Source: Weissella paramesenteroides ATCC 33313 (lineage in GTDB: Bacteria; Bacillota; Bacilli; Lactobacillales; Lactobacillaceae). From it: a stretch of DNA of 64,000 nt. Below are positions 15,017-23,963 of this stretch, piece by piece. Under the pieces are notes generated by a model. It searched no databases and was not told the DNA's origin. It saw nothing but the letters and a program-made list of their open reading frames with translations. The translations under genes were made by a program, and so were the position numbers. The DNA lies in the NCBI RefSeq assembly GCF_000160575.1, contig NZ_GG697136.1, positions 1-64,000 of the forward strand. Reading direction: 5' to 3'. Position 1 is the first letter of the stretch, and each line of letters opens with the position of its first letter.

Positions 15017-15162
15017 TTAATAACTACCTTTCCATTTTTAACGAACGCGCTCATACCATCAATAGCACCCTGCACATACGAAACGATTTCTCCATCTTTA
15101 TTTTTAATTCCTGCAATATATACGTCAGAATCGTGAACACTAAAGTTCCTCTGTTTTGTCAT
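15013..15162 (-). CDS. small protein (49 aa)
   Basis: MTKQRNFSVHDSDVYIAGIK followed by a YVQGAIDGMSAFVKNGKVVIK end. Unknown. GGAGG precedes the ATG and both ends overlap neighbours, so it is a genuine member of the operon. Confidence 0.6.
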   Translation of the reverse strand: MTKQRNFSVHDSDVYIAGIKNKDGEIVSYVQGAIDGMSAFVKNGKVVIK

Positions 15163-15568
15163 TACTAACTACCTCCGTAACAACTTTCAATTCCTCAATC
15201 CTTTTACGTTTACCATTCAATTGCTTGTTACCTTTTTCAATGTGCTCACGGTTGTGATTAGCTGGTGAAACAACTTCTAGGTTATCCACATCAGCTCGTC
15301 CTTCCCATGCTTCACGCAAAGGCACAATGTGGTGAACTGTATTCCCATCAATCAACCGACCAAAGTCCACTAATTCCACTTGATCAAAACCATGGTCACG
15401 ATTGATTACTTTACGTCTAACCGATAGCCATTCACGACTACGATAGAACGCTTGTACTTCCTTTTCAGACGGCTGGTAACTATTCGTATGTCGATACTTA
15501 TCAAACGCTTTCTTGCGCCTGTTGATAGCCGTCTGTTGCATGTCACTTATTAATGAGGTAGTTTGCAA
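15140..15568 (-). CDS. HNH endonuclease (142 aa)
   Basis: HNH core: VHHIVPLREAWEG, then DNLEVVSPANHNREH (about residues 88-119), the beta-beta-alpha metal fold with first His, Asn and last His present. The zinc-binding CxxC pairs found in many HNH proteins are missing. The N-terminal FYRSREWLSVRRKVINRD is the usual lead-in. A TTG start with AAGGTGAG upstream fits better than the internal ATG at 15541. In phages this class nicks or cuts DNA, sometimes aiding packaging; here it lies in the replication operon. Confidence 0.82.
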   Translation of the reverse strand: MQTTSLISDMQQTAINRRKKAFDKYRHTNSYQPSEKEVQAFYRSREWLSVRRKVINRDHGFDQVELVDFGRLIDGNTVHHIVPLREAWEGRADVDNLEVVSPANHNREHIEKGNKQLNGKRKRIEELKVVTEVVSNDKTEEL

Positions 15569-15845
15569 TTAACTCACCTTCATTTCCAACACCAGCTTCA
15601 TACCATTCAACGACTGCATCACTAGGTACTGGCTTACCTTTAACTAAAGAATCTTCCATTAACTTACCCATTGATTTAAGCAATGATCGTGACATAAATC
15701 CTCTGTTAGAATCTTCGCCAGATTCTTTAAACTGGTTTGATAAAACTTTAATACTTAATGCAGTAAATACGTCAGCAATCACATCTGGATTACCAGTGTC
15801 AGTGTGTTTCATACCTTCTAACCAATCGATTACATAATCTGGCAT
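15543..15845 (-). CDS. unknown protein (100 aa)
   Basis: Helical, with MPDYVIDWLEGMKH at the start and VVEWYEAGVGNEGELIANYL near the end. No family recognised. It sits two bases from the DUF3310 gene upstream. Confidence 0.65.
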   Translation of the reverse strand: MPDYVIDWLEGMKHTDTGNPDVIADVFTALSIKVLSNQFKESGEDSNRGFMSRSLLKSMGKLMEDSLVKGKPVPSDAVVEWYEAGVGNEGELIANYLINK

Positions 15846-15846
15846 A

Positions 15847-16272
15847 TTAGATATACTCCTTTTCCATTGCTGCGAAATTTATCCACGGATATTCCTGTTC
15901 AACTGCTGGGAAATCATCGTCAGTCCAAACCAAATCGATGTCTAACATACCAGCAAGTTCCTCGTTCATATTAATTTCAATACGATCAGTAACTTTATTA
16001 CGACCAATATACTTACCACGTTCTGTACGCAACATAAATGGTTTGTCATCATCGTTACCGTCAATTAGCAAATCAATATACTTACGGGCTTTCTTTAAAT
16101 CTTCCTTGCCGTTTTTCTTATCAGCGCGAGAAACATACTTAATGATATTAGCAACCTTCCATGCCTCGCTGCCGTTCATACCAGCAACAATACTATTGAT
16201 ATGATCCTTCACTTCAGTACCGTCTGATAGTACGTAATGCTCTGGCTTATCTATAATGTCAAATGAACTCAT
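15847..16272 (-). CDS. DUF3310 family protein (141 aa)
   Basis: N terminus reads DKPEHYVLSDGTEVKDHI, then W-K-V-A-N-I-I-KYVSRADKKNGKEDLKKARKYIDLLI, the signature of the DUF3310/SaV nucleotide-kinase-like family found in very many phages. The exact activity is not established. The C-terminal 70 residues are specific to this protein and acidic. Confidence 0.85.
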   Translation of the reverse strand: MSSFDIIDKPEHYVLSDGTEVKDHINSIVAGMNGSEAWKVANIIKYVSRADKKNGKEDLKKARKYIDLLIDGNDDDKPFMLRTERGKYIGRNKVTDRIEINMNEELAGMLDIDLVWTDDDFPAVEQEYPWINFAAMEKEYI

Positions 16273-16648
16273 ACACCTTTTCTCTTTCTAAATTAGAATC
16301 TAATACACGCTGGTAAATATCTACTCGTTTAAATCGTTTCAATAAACGGTCTAGGTTGTTCAATCCAAACTCATAAGCACTGCGTTTTGATTCTGATAAC
16401 CATAACGAATAGGTGTCATCACCAATCACTTCCCACACGCTGATAGGATTAGGATCTTGTTCAACTGAGATACTACCTGCGGAAAATAAATCTAATCGGC
16501 TTAACGTTTCAGCTAACTCATCAGCCTTCGTTCGACTAAATAATTTAGCTCCATCAGCCGAATATACCCACTCTAAATTCACTGGGTTCTCACTAGCAAA
16601 ATATGCTTTCATACCAGCTAGTTCGTACACCACAACGTATTTATACAT
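16259..16648 (-). CDS. unknown protein (129 aa)
   Basis: Alpha/beta protein beginning MYKYVVVYELAGMKAYF. AGGA nine bases upstream favours this ATG over a TTG two codons earlier. It starts within the end of the deoxynucleoside kinase gene and may be co-translated with it. No family recognised. Confidence 0.65.
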   Translation of the reverse strand: MYKYVVVYELAGMKAYFASENPVNLEWVYSADGAKLFSRTKADELAETLSRLDLFSAGSISVEQDPNPISVWEVIGDDTYSLWLSESKRSAYEFGLNNLDRLLKRFKRVDIYQRVLDSNLEREKVYEFI

Positions 16649-17270
16649 TGGCAATTTTCCTATCGATAATATCCAATACTCTCAGTGCATCTTCTGGATT
16701 AGATAAATCATTGTGCTCCAAATCAATTCGAATCTTTGGAGATATATCATAATCATCAAACCACTCACGATAACGATTCCACATACGATGATAATATTCT
16801 TCAAGGCTTGGGTCATTTTCAATTTGTTCATAATCACGACCACGTTTCTTAATACGATTTAGAATGGTATCAAAATCTGCATCGATAAATACCAGTAAAT
16901 CTGGACGTTCCTTAGCCGTCGCATTAATTTCGCCCATCATATTATCAAGTAGGTCTAAGTAGATGTTATATTCAACATCGGTGATATTACCTGATTTATG
17001 ATTTTCTGCGGTGAACAAAGCGTCCTCATAAATCGAACGGTCTAAGATATTGTTATCGTCTGCTAGCGCTTGCTTAATCATCGCGAACCGCTTGTTTAAA
17101 AAGTAAATCTGCAACGAGAATGCAAACCGTTCCGGATTCTTATAATAATCAGGTAGCACGGGGTTACCTTCAACTGGTTCGTAGAATGGTCGTGTACCTA
17201 AATGTTCTGCTAATAGTGTGGTCAGTGTTGTTTTCCCTACACCAATCATGCCTGCTGTAATAATCACCAT
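16641..17270 (-). CDS. deoxynucleoside kinase (209 aa)
   Basis: P-loop GMIGVGKTT (residues 7-15), substrate-site EPVEGNP (31-37), DRSIYED (77-83) and the arginine-rich lid KKRGRDYE (141-148) identify the dNK/dGK/dAK family, close in layout to lactobacillus deoxyadenosine/deoxyguanosine kinases. It phosphorylates purine or pyrimidine deoxynucleosides for phage DNA synthesis. The AGGAG is very close to the ATG at 17270, so translation may start at the next codon, GTG at 17267. Confidence 0.9.
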   Translation of the reverse strand: MVIITAGMIGVGKTTLTTLLAEHLGTRPFYEPVEGNPVLPDYYKNPERFAFSLQIYFLNKRFAMIKQALADDNNILDRSIYEDALFTAENHKSGNITDVEYNIYLDLLDNMMGEINATAKERPDLLVFIDADFDTILNRIKKRGRDYEQIENDPSLEEYYHRMWNRYREWFDDYDISPKIRIDLEHNDLSNPEDALRVLDIIDRKIANV

Positions 17271-17275
17271 TACTC

Positions 17276-17362
17276 CTACTTTCGTTTGTTAATCTGATAC
17301 ATCAAGATAATCAGCATTGCTAGTATCGTGACAATAAAAATCTTACCGATGAAAAATGCCAT
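17276..17362 (-). CDS. 28-residue membrane peptide
   Basis: MAFFIGKIFIVTILAMLIIL and an MYQINKRK tail: one transmembrane helix with positive C-terminal charges. It fills the space between the SPFH gene and the kinase gene and brings the kinase's ribosome binding site. Possibly a partner of the adjacent SPFH membrane protein. Confidence 0.5.
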   Translation of the reverse strand: MAFFIGKIFIVTILAMLIILMYQINKRK

Positions 17363-17374
17363 GTTAGTTACCTC

Positions 17375-18223
17375 TTACTTGTTATCGACAATCGTTCCGT
17401 TAGAACCTTGAACGGTAACCCAACCATGTTGCTTACGAGCCTCTGCTTCCATGTATTGGATAGTCTTGTCATTTACAGAATCATTAATTTTCTTATTGGC
17501 TTCTGCTTGTGCGTTAGCCTTTTCAATGGTTGCGTCAGCTTCACCCTTCGCCTTAGTCTTTGCAGCCTTGGCATCAGCTTCTGCCTGCGTGTTCTTTGTT
17601 TCAGCTTCTAATTGGGCTTTCTTATTGTCTTGGCCAGCTTTGATAATATCGTCAATTGACTTTTGTGTTTGTGGATCCAATGTTGGTGTTCCAAATGATA
17701 AATCTTCAATGATAAATCCTTGCTTATCGGCGCGTTCACGGAACATATCCAATAGCTTTGCTTGAACCTTAGTTGAATCAGAACCAACAACATCTAACAA
17801 CGTGTATTGAGATAATACGGTACGTCCAGATGCAGTTAACTGTTGGTTTAACCAACCCTTTTCAATTGTTTCAATATCAACGTTTCCAAATTTCTTATAA
17901 ACAGAAGTTGCCTTTGACGGATCCACATGATACGTAAATGTGATTGCTGTATCTGTTTTCTTACCGTCAGATGTTGCTAACGAAACTGTTTGCTTAACTG
18001 TTTGTGACTTAATTGGATATTGTGTAACCTTATCTAGCCCAACCCAGTGAACACCTTGTGTCAGTGCTTGATTGCGTACACCACCACTCATTGAATACTC
18101 GATACCAACGTTTCCATTGTCAACTTTCTCAAACGTCTTAAAACCTCCAATTGTAACTACTACACCAGCAATAGCGACAATCGCGCCTCCCTTAACCATC
18201 TTCACAAATGTACTCTCTTGCAT
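17375..18223 (-). CDS. SPFH/prohibitin-family membrane protein (282 aa)
   Basis: N-terminal transmembrane helix (about 8-27), then the SPFH domain (GNVGIEYSMSGG, GVHWVGLDKVTQYPIKSQTV, ERADKQGFIIEDLSF) and a long Ala/Lys/Glu coiled coil (about 190-255), the full plan of prohibitin/HflK-type proteins. Such proteins form ring-like membrane scaffolds and modulate FtsH protease. GGAGG precedes the ATG. Its place in a phage replication operon suggests it guards a membrane site or a protease-sensitive regulator. Confidence 0.88.
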   Translation of the reverse strand: MQESTFVKMVKGGAIVAIAGVVVTIGGFKTFEKVDNGNVGIEYSMSGGVRNQALTQGVHWVGLDKVTQYPIKSQTVKQTVSLATSDGKKTDTAITFTYHVDPSKATSVYKKFGNVDIETIEKGWLNQQLTASGRTVLSQYTLLDVVGSDSTKVQAKLLDMFRERADKQGFIIEDLSFGTPTLDPQTQKSIDDIIKAGQDNKKAQLEAETKNTQAEADAKAAKTKAKGEADATIEKANAQAEANKKINDSVNDKTIQYMEAEARKQHGWVTVQGSNGTIVDNK

Positions 18224-18226
18224 GTT

Positions 18227-18643
18227 TTATTCCTCCGTAAGTAATCGTTTATATAATCGCTTGAAAAAAGCGTTTCGTTGTCTAAAAAGTAAAGCTCGAC
18301 TAACACCAAACTTTATTGCTAACGAGACCATTGTCTCTTGTGTATGACGTTTGAAATACAATTCATTAATTAGTGTTTGCATTTCATCACTTTCACGACC
18401 AACCATGCGACGAATTGTCTTTTGATTGTGTGTCAGTGTATTTAATTTTTTATCATCAGCAACCTTGATTACTGTGCTTTCGAACGCGTGCGTGTTGTTA
18501 TTCTGCATACGTCCACCACCAATATTTTCATCGGTTTCATTCCGCTTAACCATTAACTCGAATTCGGTACGTTTGATTTCCACATCAAGCTCTGGATAGC
18601 GTCTCAACCAAGCCGCAACTGTTGCTGTTTCTTTACTCGTCAA
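18227..18643 (-). CDS. RinA/DUF722-like late transcription activator (138 aa)
   Basis: Typical layout: PELDVEIKRTEFEL, GGGRMQNN, then a C-terminal sigma-factor-like helix-turn-helix (KRHTQETMVSLAIKFGVSRA, FRQRNAFFKRLYKRLL). RinA and ArpU proteins activate late structural operons in staphylococcal, enterococcal and lactobacillus phages. TTG start with AGG eight bases upstream. It lies late in the replication operon, as expected for an early-to-late switch. The probable targets are the shared motif at 51422 and 54753. Confidence 0.78.
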   Translation of the reverse strand: MTSKETATVAAWLRRYPELDVEIKRTEFELMVKRNETDENIGGGRMQNNNTHAFESTVIKVADDKKLNTLTHNQKTIRRMVGRESDEMQTLINELYFKRHTQETMVSLAIKFGVSRALLFRQRNAFFKRLYKRLLTEE

Positions 18644-18971
18644 ATCCGTAACCTACCAATCCTTCATTAATAATTTTCAAGGCATCTTCTGACGAACGTG
18701 CAATACCGTGAATAACTCCACGGTTGCTTAATGCTTGATGGAAAAATATCTGGTCTTTTCGTGGCCGACCAGTGGCAGTTTTAACTTCTATGTAGAACAC
18801 CTGATTATCTGTCTTACGGAACCCATATAAATCAGGGTGTCCATTCGGTACGCCAGTCATGAACCAACGATCATCTTTAGTCAGAACTTTACCAGTGTTA
18901 ATACGGAAAACAACGTGTCCGTCATGTTCAACTGCAGCACGAATAGCGTTTTGAATATCTTGTTCTCTCAT
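18633..18971 (-). CDS. VRR-NUC domain nuclease (112 aa)
   Basis: MREQDIQNAIRAAVEHDG leads into GVPNGHPDLYGFR and FYIEVKTATGRPRKDQ: the G-x-PD...ExK...Q core of the VRR-NUC (PD-(D/E)XK) family. Small phage versions are usually next to replication genes and may act as Holliday-junction-type nucleases. No ribosome binding site precedes the ATG; the bases there belong to hexamer array b, which lies between the primase stop and this start. Confidence 0.85.
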   Translation of the reverse strand: MREQDIQNAIRAAVEHDGHVVFRINTGKVLTKDDRWFMTGVPNGHPDLYGFRKTDNQVFYIEVKTATGRPRKDQIFFHQALSNRGVIHGIARSSEDALKIINEGLVGYGFDE

Positions 18972-19000
18972 GTTTACGTTAACGTTAACGTATACGTTAA
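18971..19000 (-). repeat. tandem-hexamer array b (4-5 units)
   Basis: Read on the minus strand: TTAACG, TATACG, TTAACG, then TTAACG and a degenerate TAAACA. It occupies exactly the space from the primase stop codon to the VRR-NUC start codon. Only array in this orientation. Confidence 0.75.
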
Positions 19001-21387
19001 TGTTCTGGTATCTTAAACGTATACGATACACCCTCCTTCAACATAATTCCTTTGTATCCACGGCCTCTAGCTGTGCGTTTTGTTTTAAAGCGTTTAGCTA
19101 ACTCACTACCTAACATCTTACGAGTTGGATAATCATCAGGTTCCTCACCAACAAATTGACCCCAAGCATTTGTAACGTCTGGACCTTCTACAAAACCAGC
19201 TTCATTTTCAATGAATGTTTCTTTGATAAATTCGCCAATCGGATCACTGCTTGAATGATATTTTTCGTTTGCTTGTTTCACTGCATAAGGAACGGGACCT
19301 AGTCCTTCGTTACGCCACTTAGTAGCAGCTTTAATAAGGTACCATAGAATTGCACCAGCTTCCGTTTCTAACTTATGACCAAGGTTAACGTCAACGTCTT
19401 CCTCTTTGATTGTTAAATTGAATGGTATGACGTTCGTACGACGCCAGATACCTTCGGACGTATCGTTAATTTGTGGTAAGTAGTTTGTATCAAAGAACGG
19501 TACACCAGCTGATTGGAACTCGTATGGACGATTGTATTTTTCATTGGCAACGAACGTGCCACCACCAGTAAGTTTCTTAATGATTGCTGCGTCTAACTTT
19601 TTATTCTGTGCAATCTCAGATACCGATACCAAACGTGCGCCACGCAAACGCGCTAACTCATCGTTATTGCTGGTACTTTTCTTGCCGTCGTCCATGAATG
19701 TATCTGGGTTAACAGCTGTTACGTAATCTCCTAAGGCGTTTTTAATTGCACTCATCAAAACACCTTTACCATTACGACCGTTACCGTATAGCAAGACGTA
19801 TTCTTGTTCCTCACCATTACCGAACATTGAATATCCAACGAATTTCATCAGATAGTCAACCATGTCAGCGTCACCCAACATAACCTGATTTAGAAAAGTT
19901 TTGAATTCCTTAGGTTCAAGGTTTTTATCAGGCGCAATCAGCGTGCTCTTAGTGAAATATCGCTTAGGGTCATTGTCACTACGCTCACCAGTTGCTAAAT
20001 CATAGACACCATCTGGTGTGTTAATAACACCAACTTCCTTATCGAATATATTGATGTCCACATTAACCATCGAGGCTAGTAACTTCTTAGCACTATTCAA
20101 CCCTTTATCAGTACGTACCGACTTGGCAAATTTATGGAACGCATTAATTGCCGATTTTTTATCTTTTGAATAATTCTTCTCAGCAAGTTCTAAATCCTTT
20201 TGGTCTGGATAATTCTCGACGGTTGGTTCTGGTGGCATGATAGGTTCCTCAGTCTCAAGGATAATATCGCTGAGCTTAATAAACAATTTGTGTACCACAC
20301 GCTCAACGTCACGTTTCCATACCGTTCCGTCGAATACCATAAACGTTGTCTCAGACTTTTCCGAATCAACATGTAACACCTTGTCGCCCCAACGTTCATA
20401 GAAACGTTCTGCCATTCCTTGATCAGTGTAATCATGGTGTGGATAAACCTTTTCTTCGTCACCGTTTCCAATCACAACTGAGAAAGCTTCTGTCTTAGGA
20501 CGATACGTTTCAGTCACGTCAGTAATTGCACGATTAATCGTACCTTCACCATACGTTGACTTACCATGTTTCTCGTCCCATTTATCACGCATCAAACCAG
20601 AGTCTCGGAATATTTCGTCCATGAGATAACGGTCACGACCAGTCCAGAATGCTAATAGATTAACGAACGCTAGGTCAGCCTCCGATGCTGAACCATATTC
20701 GTCTTGCCAGTTACCGTCATAAAGCTTTTTAAAATTAGCACCACCATTAGATGCCAAAGCTTTTTCGATAACTTCTTCTTTAGTTAAATCGTTATGTTCA
20801 ATCACAACATCTTCTAATCTAGGGCGTTCCTCTGGACGAATAAGCGTGTTATATACGTGGTCAATCATTTCTTGTCCGGGAGCATTAATAGTATCTTTGT
20901 GACCCATGATGCTCATACCAGTTAAAGCAAAGAAACGACCTGTGCTGTACATCTCAACAACTTTGTCACCGTCTTGGTTTTGACGCGACTTATCACCGGG
21001 CAAGGTACCTTTAGCAATGATATGAATGCCTTCGTGAGATTGTGACAATTCGGTATATGATCCCATTGCTTCAATTGCCATACCAAGTTGCGTAGTATTA
21101 TAACCTTGTTCATACAAGTCAATCTCATCTTGGTAATGATCCATATCAATACCGAAAAACGGTGGCTTCAAAAAGAAAGCCAAACCGTCTGCATCAAAGA
21201 TTTCCATGTTTGCTAAAGCTTCATCAAAAGTTGTCCATGTACGTTCATCAGTAGAACTAGCGTGTCGGCCAGTCATTGCACTGACAGGAATTTTCGTATA
21301 ACGACTGCTCGTATCGTTCCATTCTTTACGATACAAGCCCCATTGATTAACTGACTTTAATTCTTCTGGTAAGTCTTGATAGCTCAT
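18997..21387 (-). CDS. primase-helicase, D5/P4 type (796 aa)
   Basis: N-terminal prim-pol region: PEELKSVNQWGLYR, acidic metal site GIDMDH (79-84), then HEGIHIIAKG. The C-terminal half has the D5_N region and an SF3 helicase with Walker A YGNGRNGKG (near residue 530), E/D-rich Walker B and a later NYLP...IWRR sensor. It primes and unwinds at the origin, and such proteins serve phages and plasmids alike. Strong AGAGG ribosome binding site. Flanked on both sides by hexamer arrays. Confidence 0.92.
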   Translation of the reverse strand: MSYQDLPEELKSVNQWGLYRKEWNDTSSRYTKIPVSAMTGRHASSTDERTWTTFDEALANMEIFDADGLAFFLKPPFFGIDMDHYQDEIDLYEQGYNTTQLGMAIEAMGSYTELSQSHEGIHIIAKGTLPGDKSRQNQDGDKVVEMYSTGRFFALTGMSIMGHKDTINAPGQEMIDHVYNTLIRPEERPRLEDVVIEHNDLTKEEVIEKALASNGGANFKKLYDGNWQDEYGSASEADLAFVNLLAFWTGRDRYLMDEIFRDSGLMRDKWDEKHGKSTYGEGTINRAITDVTETYRPKTEAFSVVIGNGDEEKVYPHHDYTDQGMAERFYERWGDKVLHVDSEKSETTFMVFDGTVWKRDVERVVHKLFIKLSDIILETEEPIMPPEPTVENYPDQKDLELAEKNYSKDKKSAINAFHKFAKSVRTDKGLNSAKKLLASMVNVDINIFDKEVGVINTPDGVYDLATGERSDNDPKRYFTKSTLIAPDKNLEPKEFKTFLNQVMLGDADMVDYLMKFVGYSMFGNGEEQEYVLLYGNGRNGKGVLMSAIKNALGDYVTAVNPDTFMDDGKKSTSNNDELARLRGARLVSVSEIAQNKKLDAAIIKKLTGGGTFVANEKYNRPYEFQSAGVPFFDTNYLPQINDTSEGIWRRTNVIPFNLTIKEEDVDVNLGHKLETEAGAILWYLIKAATKWRNEGLGPVPYAVKQANEKYHSSSDPIGEFIKETFIENEAGFVEGPDVTNAWGQFVGEEPDDYPTRKMLGSELAKRFKTKRTARGRGYKGIMLKEGVSYTFKIPEH

Positions 21388-21404
21388 GTAATCCTCTTTC
21401 TAAA

Positions 21405-21434
21405 TTAACGTATACGTATACGTTAACGTTAACT
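21405..21434 (+). repeat. tandem-hexamer array c (5 units)
   Basis: Five contiguous hexamers: TTAACG, TATACG twice, TTAACG, TTAACT. It lies between the SSB-like gene and the primase gene, just ahead of the primase ribosome binding site. Confidence 0.75.
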
Positions 21435-21440
21435 TTAAAA

Positions 21441-21941
21441 TTAAAATGGTAGATCGTCAGCAGAAATATTGACCTCTTCACCACCAGCGAATAAATCAAT
21501 GCCATTAGCACGGTAATCTACTTGTGGGAACTTAGATACGTTGCGTGCCTTCACGCGCAAGTTCTCATATTCCTTACCTTGCCATGATGATTTCTCGTTC
21601 TTAACACGAACTCGTAGTGGCTTACCAACAAAGGCATCTAGGAAATCGCCAAAATCTTTAAATTCTTGTCCTTCATTTAATCCAGCAGCCTTAGCAAATC
21701 CCATTAAGATACTGTTGTTATACTTACCATCAACAGCTTGCGGATACATATCGTCGAAGATGTGTGCGCCACCGAAACGTTGATCAGTAATATCCTTACG
21801 AATAACTAAATCAAAATGTAGACGTGACTTGCCATTTGGATTAGTTCCTTCTTCGGCTTTCTTAACAACAACTTCATATTCACCATCAGCGATATTGTAG
21901 TCGTTATCATTTACTTCTGAAAAATCTAGCTTGAAACTCAT
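21441..21941 (-). CDS. DUF669, single-strand DNA-binding-like protein (166 aa)
   Basis: MSFKLDFSEVNDNDYNIADG, YEVVVKKAEEGTNPNGK and LHFDLVIR match the DUF669 family, which takes the place of SSB in many siphophages. OB-like strand pattern in the middle and an acidic DDLPF tail like the C-terminal protein-interaction tip of SSB. AGAGG precedes the ATG. Positioned between helicase and primase. Confidence 0.85.
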   Translation of the reverse strand: MSFKLDFSEVNDNDYNIADGEYEVVVKKAEEGTNPNGKSRLHFDLVIRKDITDQRFGGAHIFDDMYPQAVDGKYNNSILMGFAKAAGLNEGQEFKDFGDFLDAFVGKPLRVRVKNEKSSWQGKEYENLRVKARNVSKFPQVDYRANGIDLFAGGEEVNISADDLPF

Positions 21942-21949
21942 TGTATAAT

Positions 21950-23287
21950 TTACCTCTTTACAAATTTATGAACCCACCAGTTGTATTTCTTTGGGTATGG
22001 AATGTCTCTCATCGCAGCTTCACGCACAGCTTTATAAACTGAATGCTGCTTTGTTTTGGCTATCGCAAGTAAATCATCAAATGTTTTTGCATCTGAATAC
22101 TCGCGATAATCCAAAGTAATTGTTTCTTTAGTAGGGGCTGATATTAATTGTTCCAGTTCCGTTTCTCGTTTAACTTCATATTGTCGTCTTGAGTTCGGTT
22201 CGAGGAACGTGAATTCTTCATTGAATTTTGGAACTGGTAATTTATCAAATCCCGATTGTTTGGTCTCACCATCTAATGACCAGTCGTGGTCAGTATCAGG
22301 AAAACCGTGTATTGCATAATTACCAACGTGATCAATAATCTTAGCGACTTTACCCGGAACGTATCGCATTGAACGCATAGCGAATTGAATGTACATTGAT
22401 AGCGATTTCGTCGGACGTAGCTGAATAACAGTTTCAACATTAGGAACATCAACACCTTCCAAAAACAATTCCGCATTGGATAGTATCTTGATATCTCCGT
22501 CACGGAACGAATTCATTAACGCAGCACGCTCGTCCTTATGCGTTTTACCGTCAACGTGAGCAGCAGGTATGCCAGCATCATTAAACGCCTGTACAACTGC
22601 CTTAGAACTTTCCACATCAACTGCGTAAACAAATGCTTGCGTGTTGTTAGCTATTCTCTGGTAACTTTTAACAACATCACCGAAGATAACTTTCTTAGAT
22701 GCCTCATGCATCGACTTATTCGTGTAATCACCGCGTGACACTTTCAAACTTTCTAAGTCAAACAGGGTAGGGGCATAATATTCAAACGGCGCTAATCGCT
22801 TATGTTCGATTAGCCATGACACTGACTTGCCAATCACCATACCGTCGGCTACATCTCTAAAACCTTCACCAGATAATCTAACGGGTGTCGCAGTAAACAT
22901 TAACTGAACCACATTATCGAATTGTGCCAGCAAACGTTTATACGTAGCAGCTAAACTGTGGTGGGCCTCATCAACGAACACAACGTCAGGGTGGGTGAGC
23001 TTGTCTTTTTTTCGTTCGATTGTTTTAATCATGCCGACGTCCGCCAAGTCCATGTTTACACCATGCTTAGTAAAACTGTTCTTAACCTGATTGACGATTT
23101 CCACACGATGTACCACGAATAATACGCGGTTGCCCTTGTCGGTGGTACGCTTAGCAATTTCTGCCATAGTAACGGTCTTACCTGATCCAGCCGGGCTAAC
23201 AACCATAACGTGTTTATGACCGTTAGTAAGTTCTTTATAAATCCCATCGATTAACTCCAGTTGGTAATCGTATAAACTAAACGTCAA
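21950..23287 (-). CDS. DEAH-box SF2 helicase (445 aa)
   Basis: Motif I SPAGSGKT and motif II VDEAHH, then motif III TATPVRLSGEG, and a second RecA domain with GKTHKDERAALMNSFRDGDI and motif VI-like QFAMRSMRY. It is the helicase commonly found between Sak/Erf-type ATPase and DUF669 genes in siphophages. The frame opens with a GTG at 23305 without a ribosome binding site; a TTG at 23287 with GAGG twelve bases upstream is the more likely start. Confidence 0.88.
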   Translation of the reverse strand: MTFSLYDYQLELIDGIYKELTNGHKHVMVVSPAGSGKTVTMAEIAKRTTDKGNRVLFVVHRVEIVNQVKNSFTKHGVNMDLADVGMIKTIERKKDKLTHPDVVFVDEAHHSLAATYKRLLAQFDNVVQLMFTATPVRLSGEGFRDVADGMVIGKSVSWLIEHKRLAPFEYYAPTLFDLESLKVSRGDYTNKSMHEASKKVIFGDVVKSYQRIANNTQAFVYAVDVESSKAVVQAFNDAGIPAAHVDGKTHKDERAALMNSFRDGDIKILSNAELFLEGVDVPNVETVIQLRPTKSLSMYIQFAMRSMRYVPGKVAKIIDHVGNYAIHGFPDTDHDWSLDGETKQSGFDKLPVPKFNEEFTFLEPNSRRQYEVKRETELEQLISAPTKETITLDYREYSDAKTFDDLLAIAKTKQHSVYKAVREAAMRDIPYPKKYNWWVHKFVKR

Positions 23288-23963
23288 ACTTGAACAAGTC
23301 CTCACTAGACGACGCTGTTCGATTATCTAAACGATTCTTAGCGGTAACGAAATCATTACCAGAAAGGATAACGCCACGGTTACCAGTATCAGGATTAATC
23401 ATCATACGACCGACCATATCGGTTAACCCAAGTAATCCGTTACGTGAGTTAGCACGAATTTCTGGAACAAACTTTTTAAATGTTTGACCACTTTCATTTG
23501 GTACATCATCATTGACTTCCCATGCGGTTACCAAAATATTGATTGGTAGCTCATAGATAACTGTCATGATACGTGCAAAATAATTCGTCCATTGTGAGTA
23601 GTGTTGCAGCTCATTACTAATACCGTTCTTAGACTCGCGACCTTTTTCAACGAACCAATCTTTCTCAAGGGAAGATACGTTATCAATCACTAATGTATCG
23701 AAATGATTTTCCTCGATAGTAGTGGGTATATCACGCAGCAATTCCTCCATTGATTGCGAGGGGTGTTGCCGATCAAACGGCACGATAAAAATGTTATCTT
23801 CACCAGCCAATACACGACTGGAATTATCTAAATCAACGACCAACGTCTTACCAGGCAAATTACGAATAGCTGACGTTTTACCAACGCCCGGCTTTCCATA
23901 AAGTAAGATGCGCCAATTGTTGATACGCTTAAGTCCCTTAGCAGGGGCGAAATTAATTGTCAT
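23277..23963 (-). CDS. RecA-like ATPase, Sak4 type (228 aa)
   Basis: Walker A GKPGVGKT (23-30), Walker B-type strand TLVIDNVSSLE, and an arginine finger region late in the domain. Length and context (Gp157 upstream, helicase and SSB-like downstream) match the Sak4/AAA_24 single-strand annealing ATPases used in phage recombination. AGG upstream of the ATG. Confidence 0.85.
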   Translation of the reverse strand: MTINFAPAKGLKRINNWRILLYGKPGVGKTSAIRNLPGKTLVVDLDNSSRVLAGEDNIFIVPFDRQHPSQSMEELLRDIPTTIEENHFDTLVIDNVSSLEKDWFVEKGRESKNGISNELQHYSQWTNYFARIMTVIYELPINILVTAWEVNDDVPNESGQTFKKFVPEIRANSRNGLLGLTDMVGRMMINPDTGNRGVILSGNDFVTAKNRLDNRTASSSEDLFKFDV

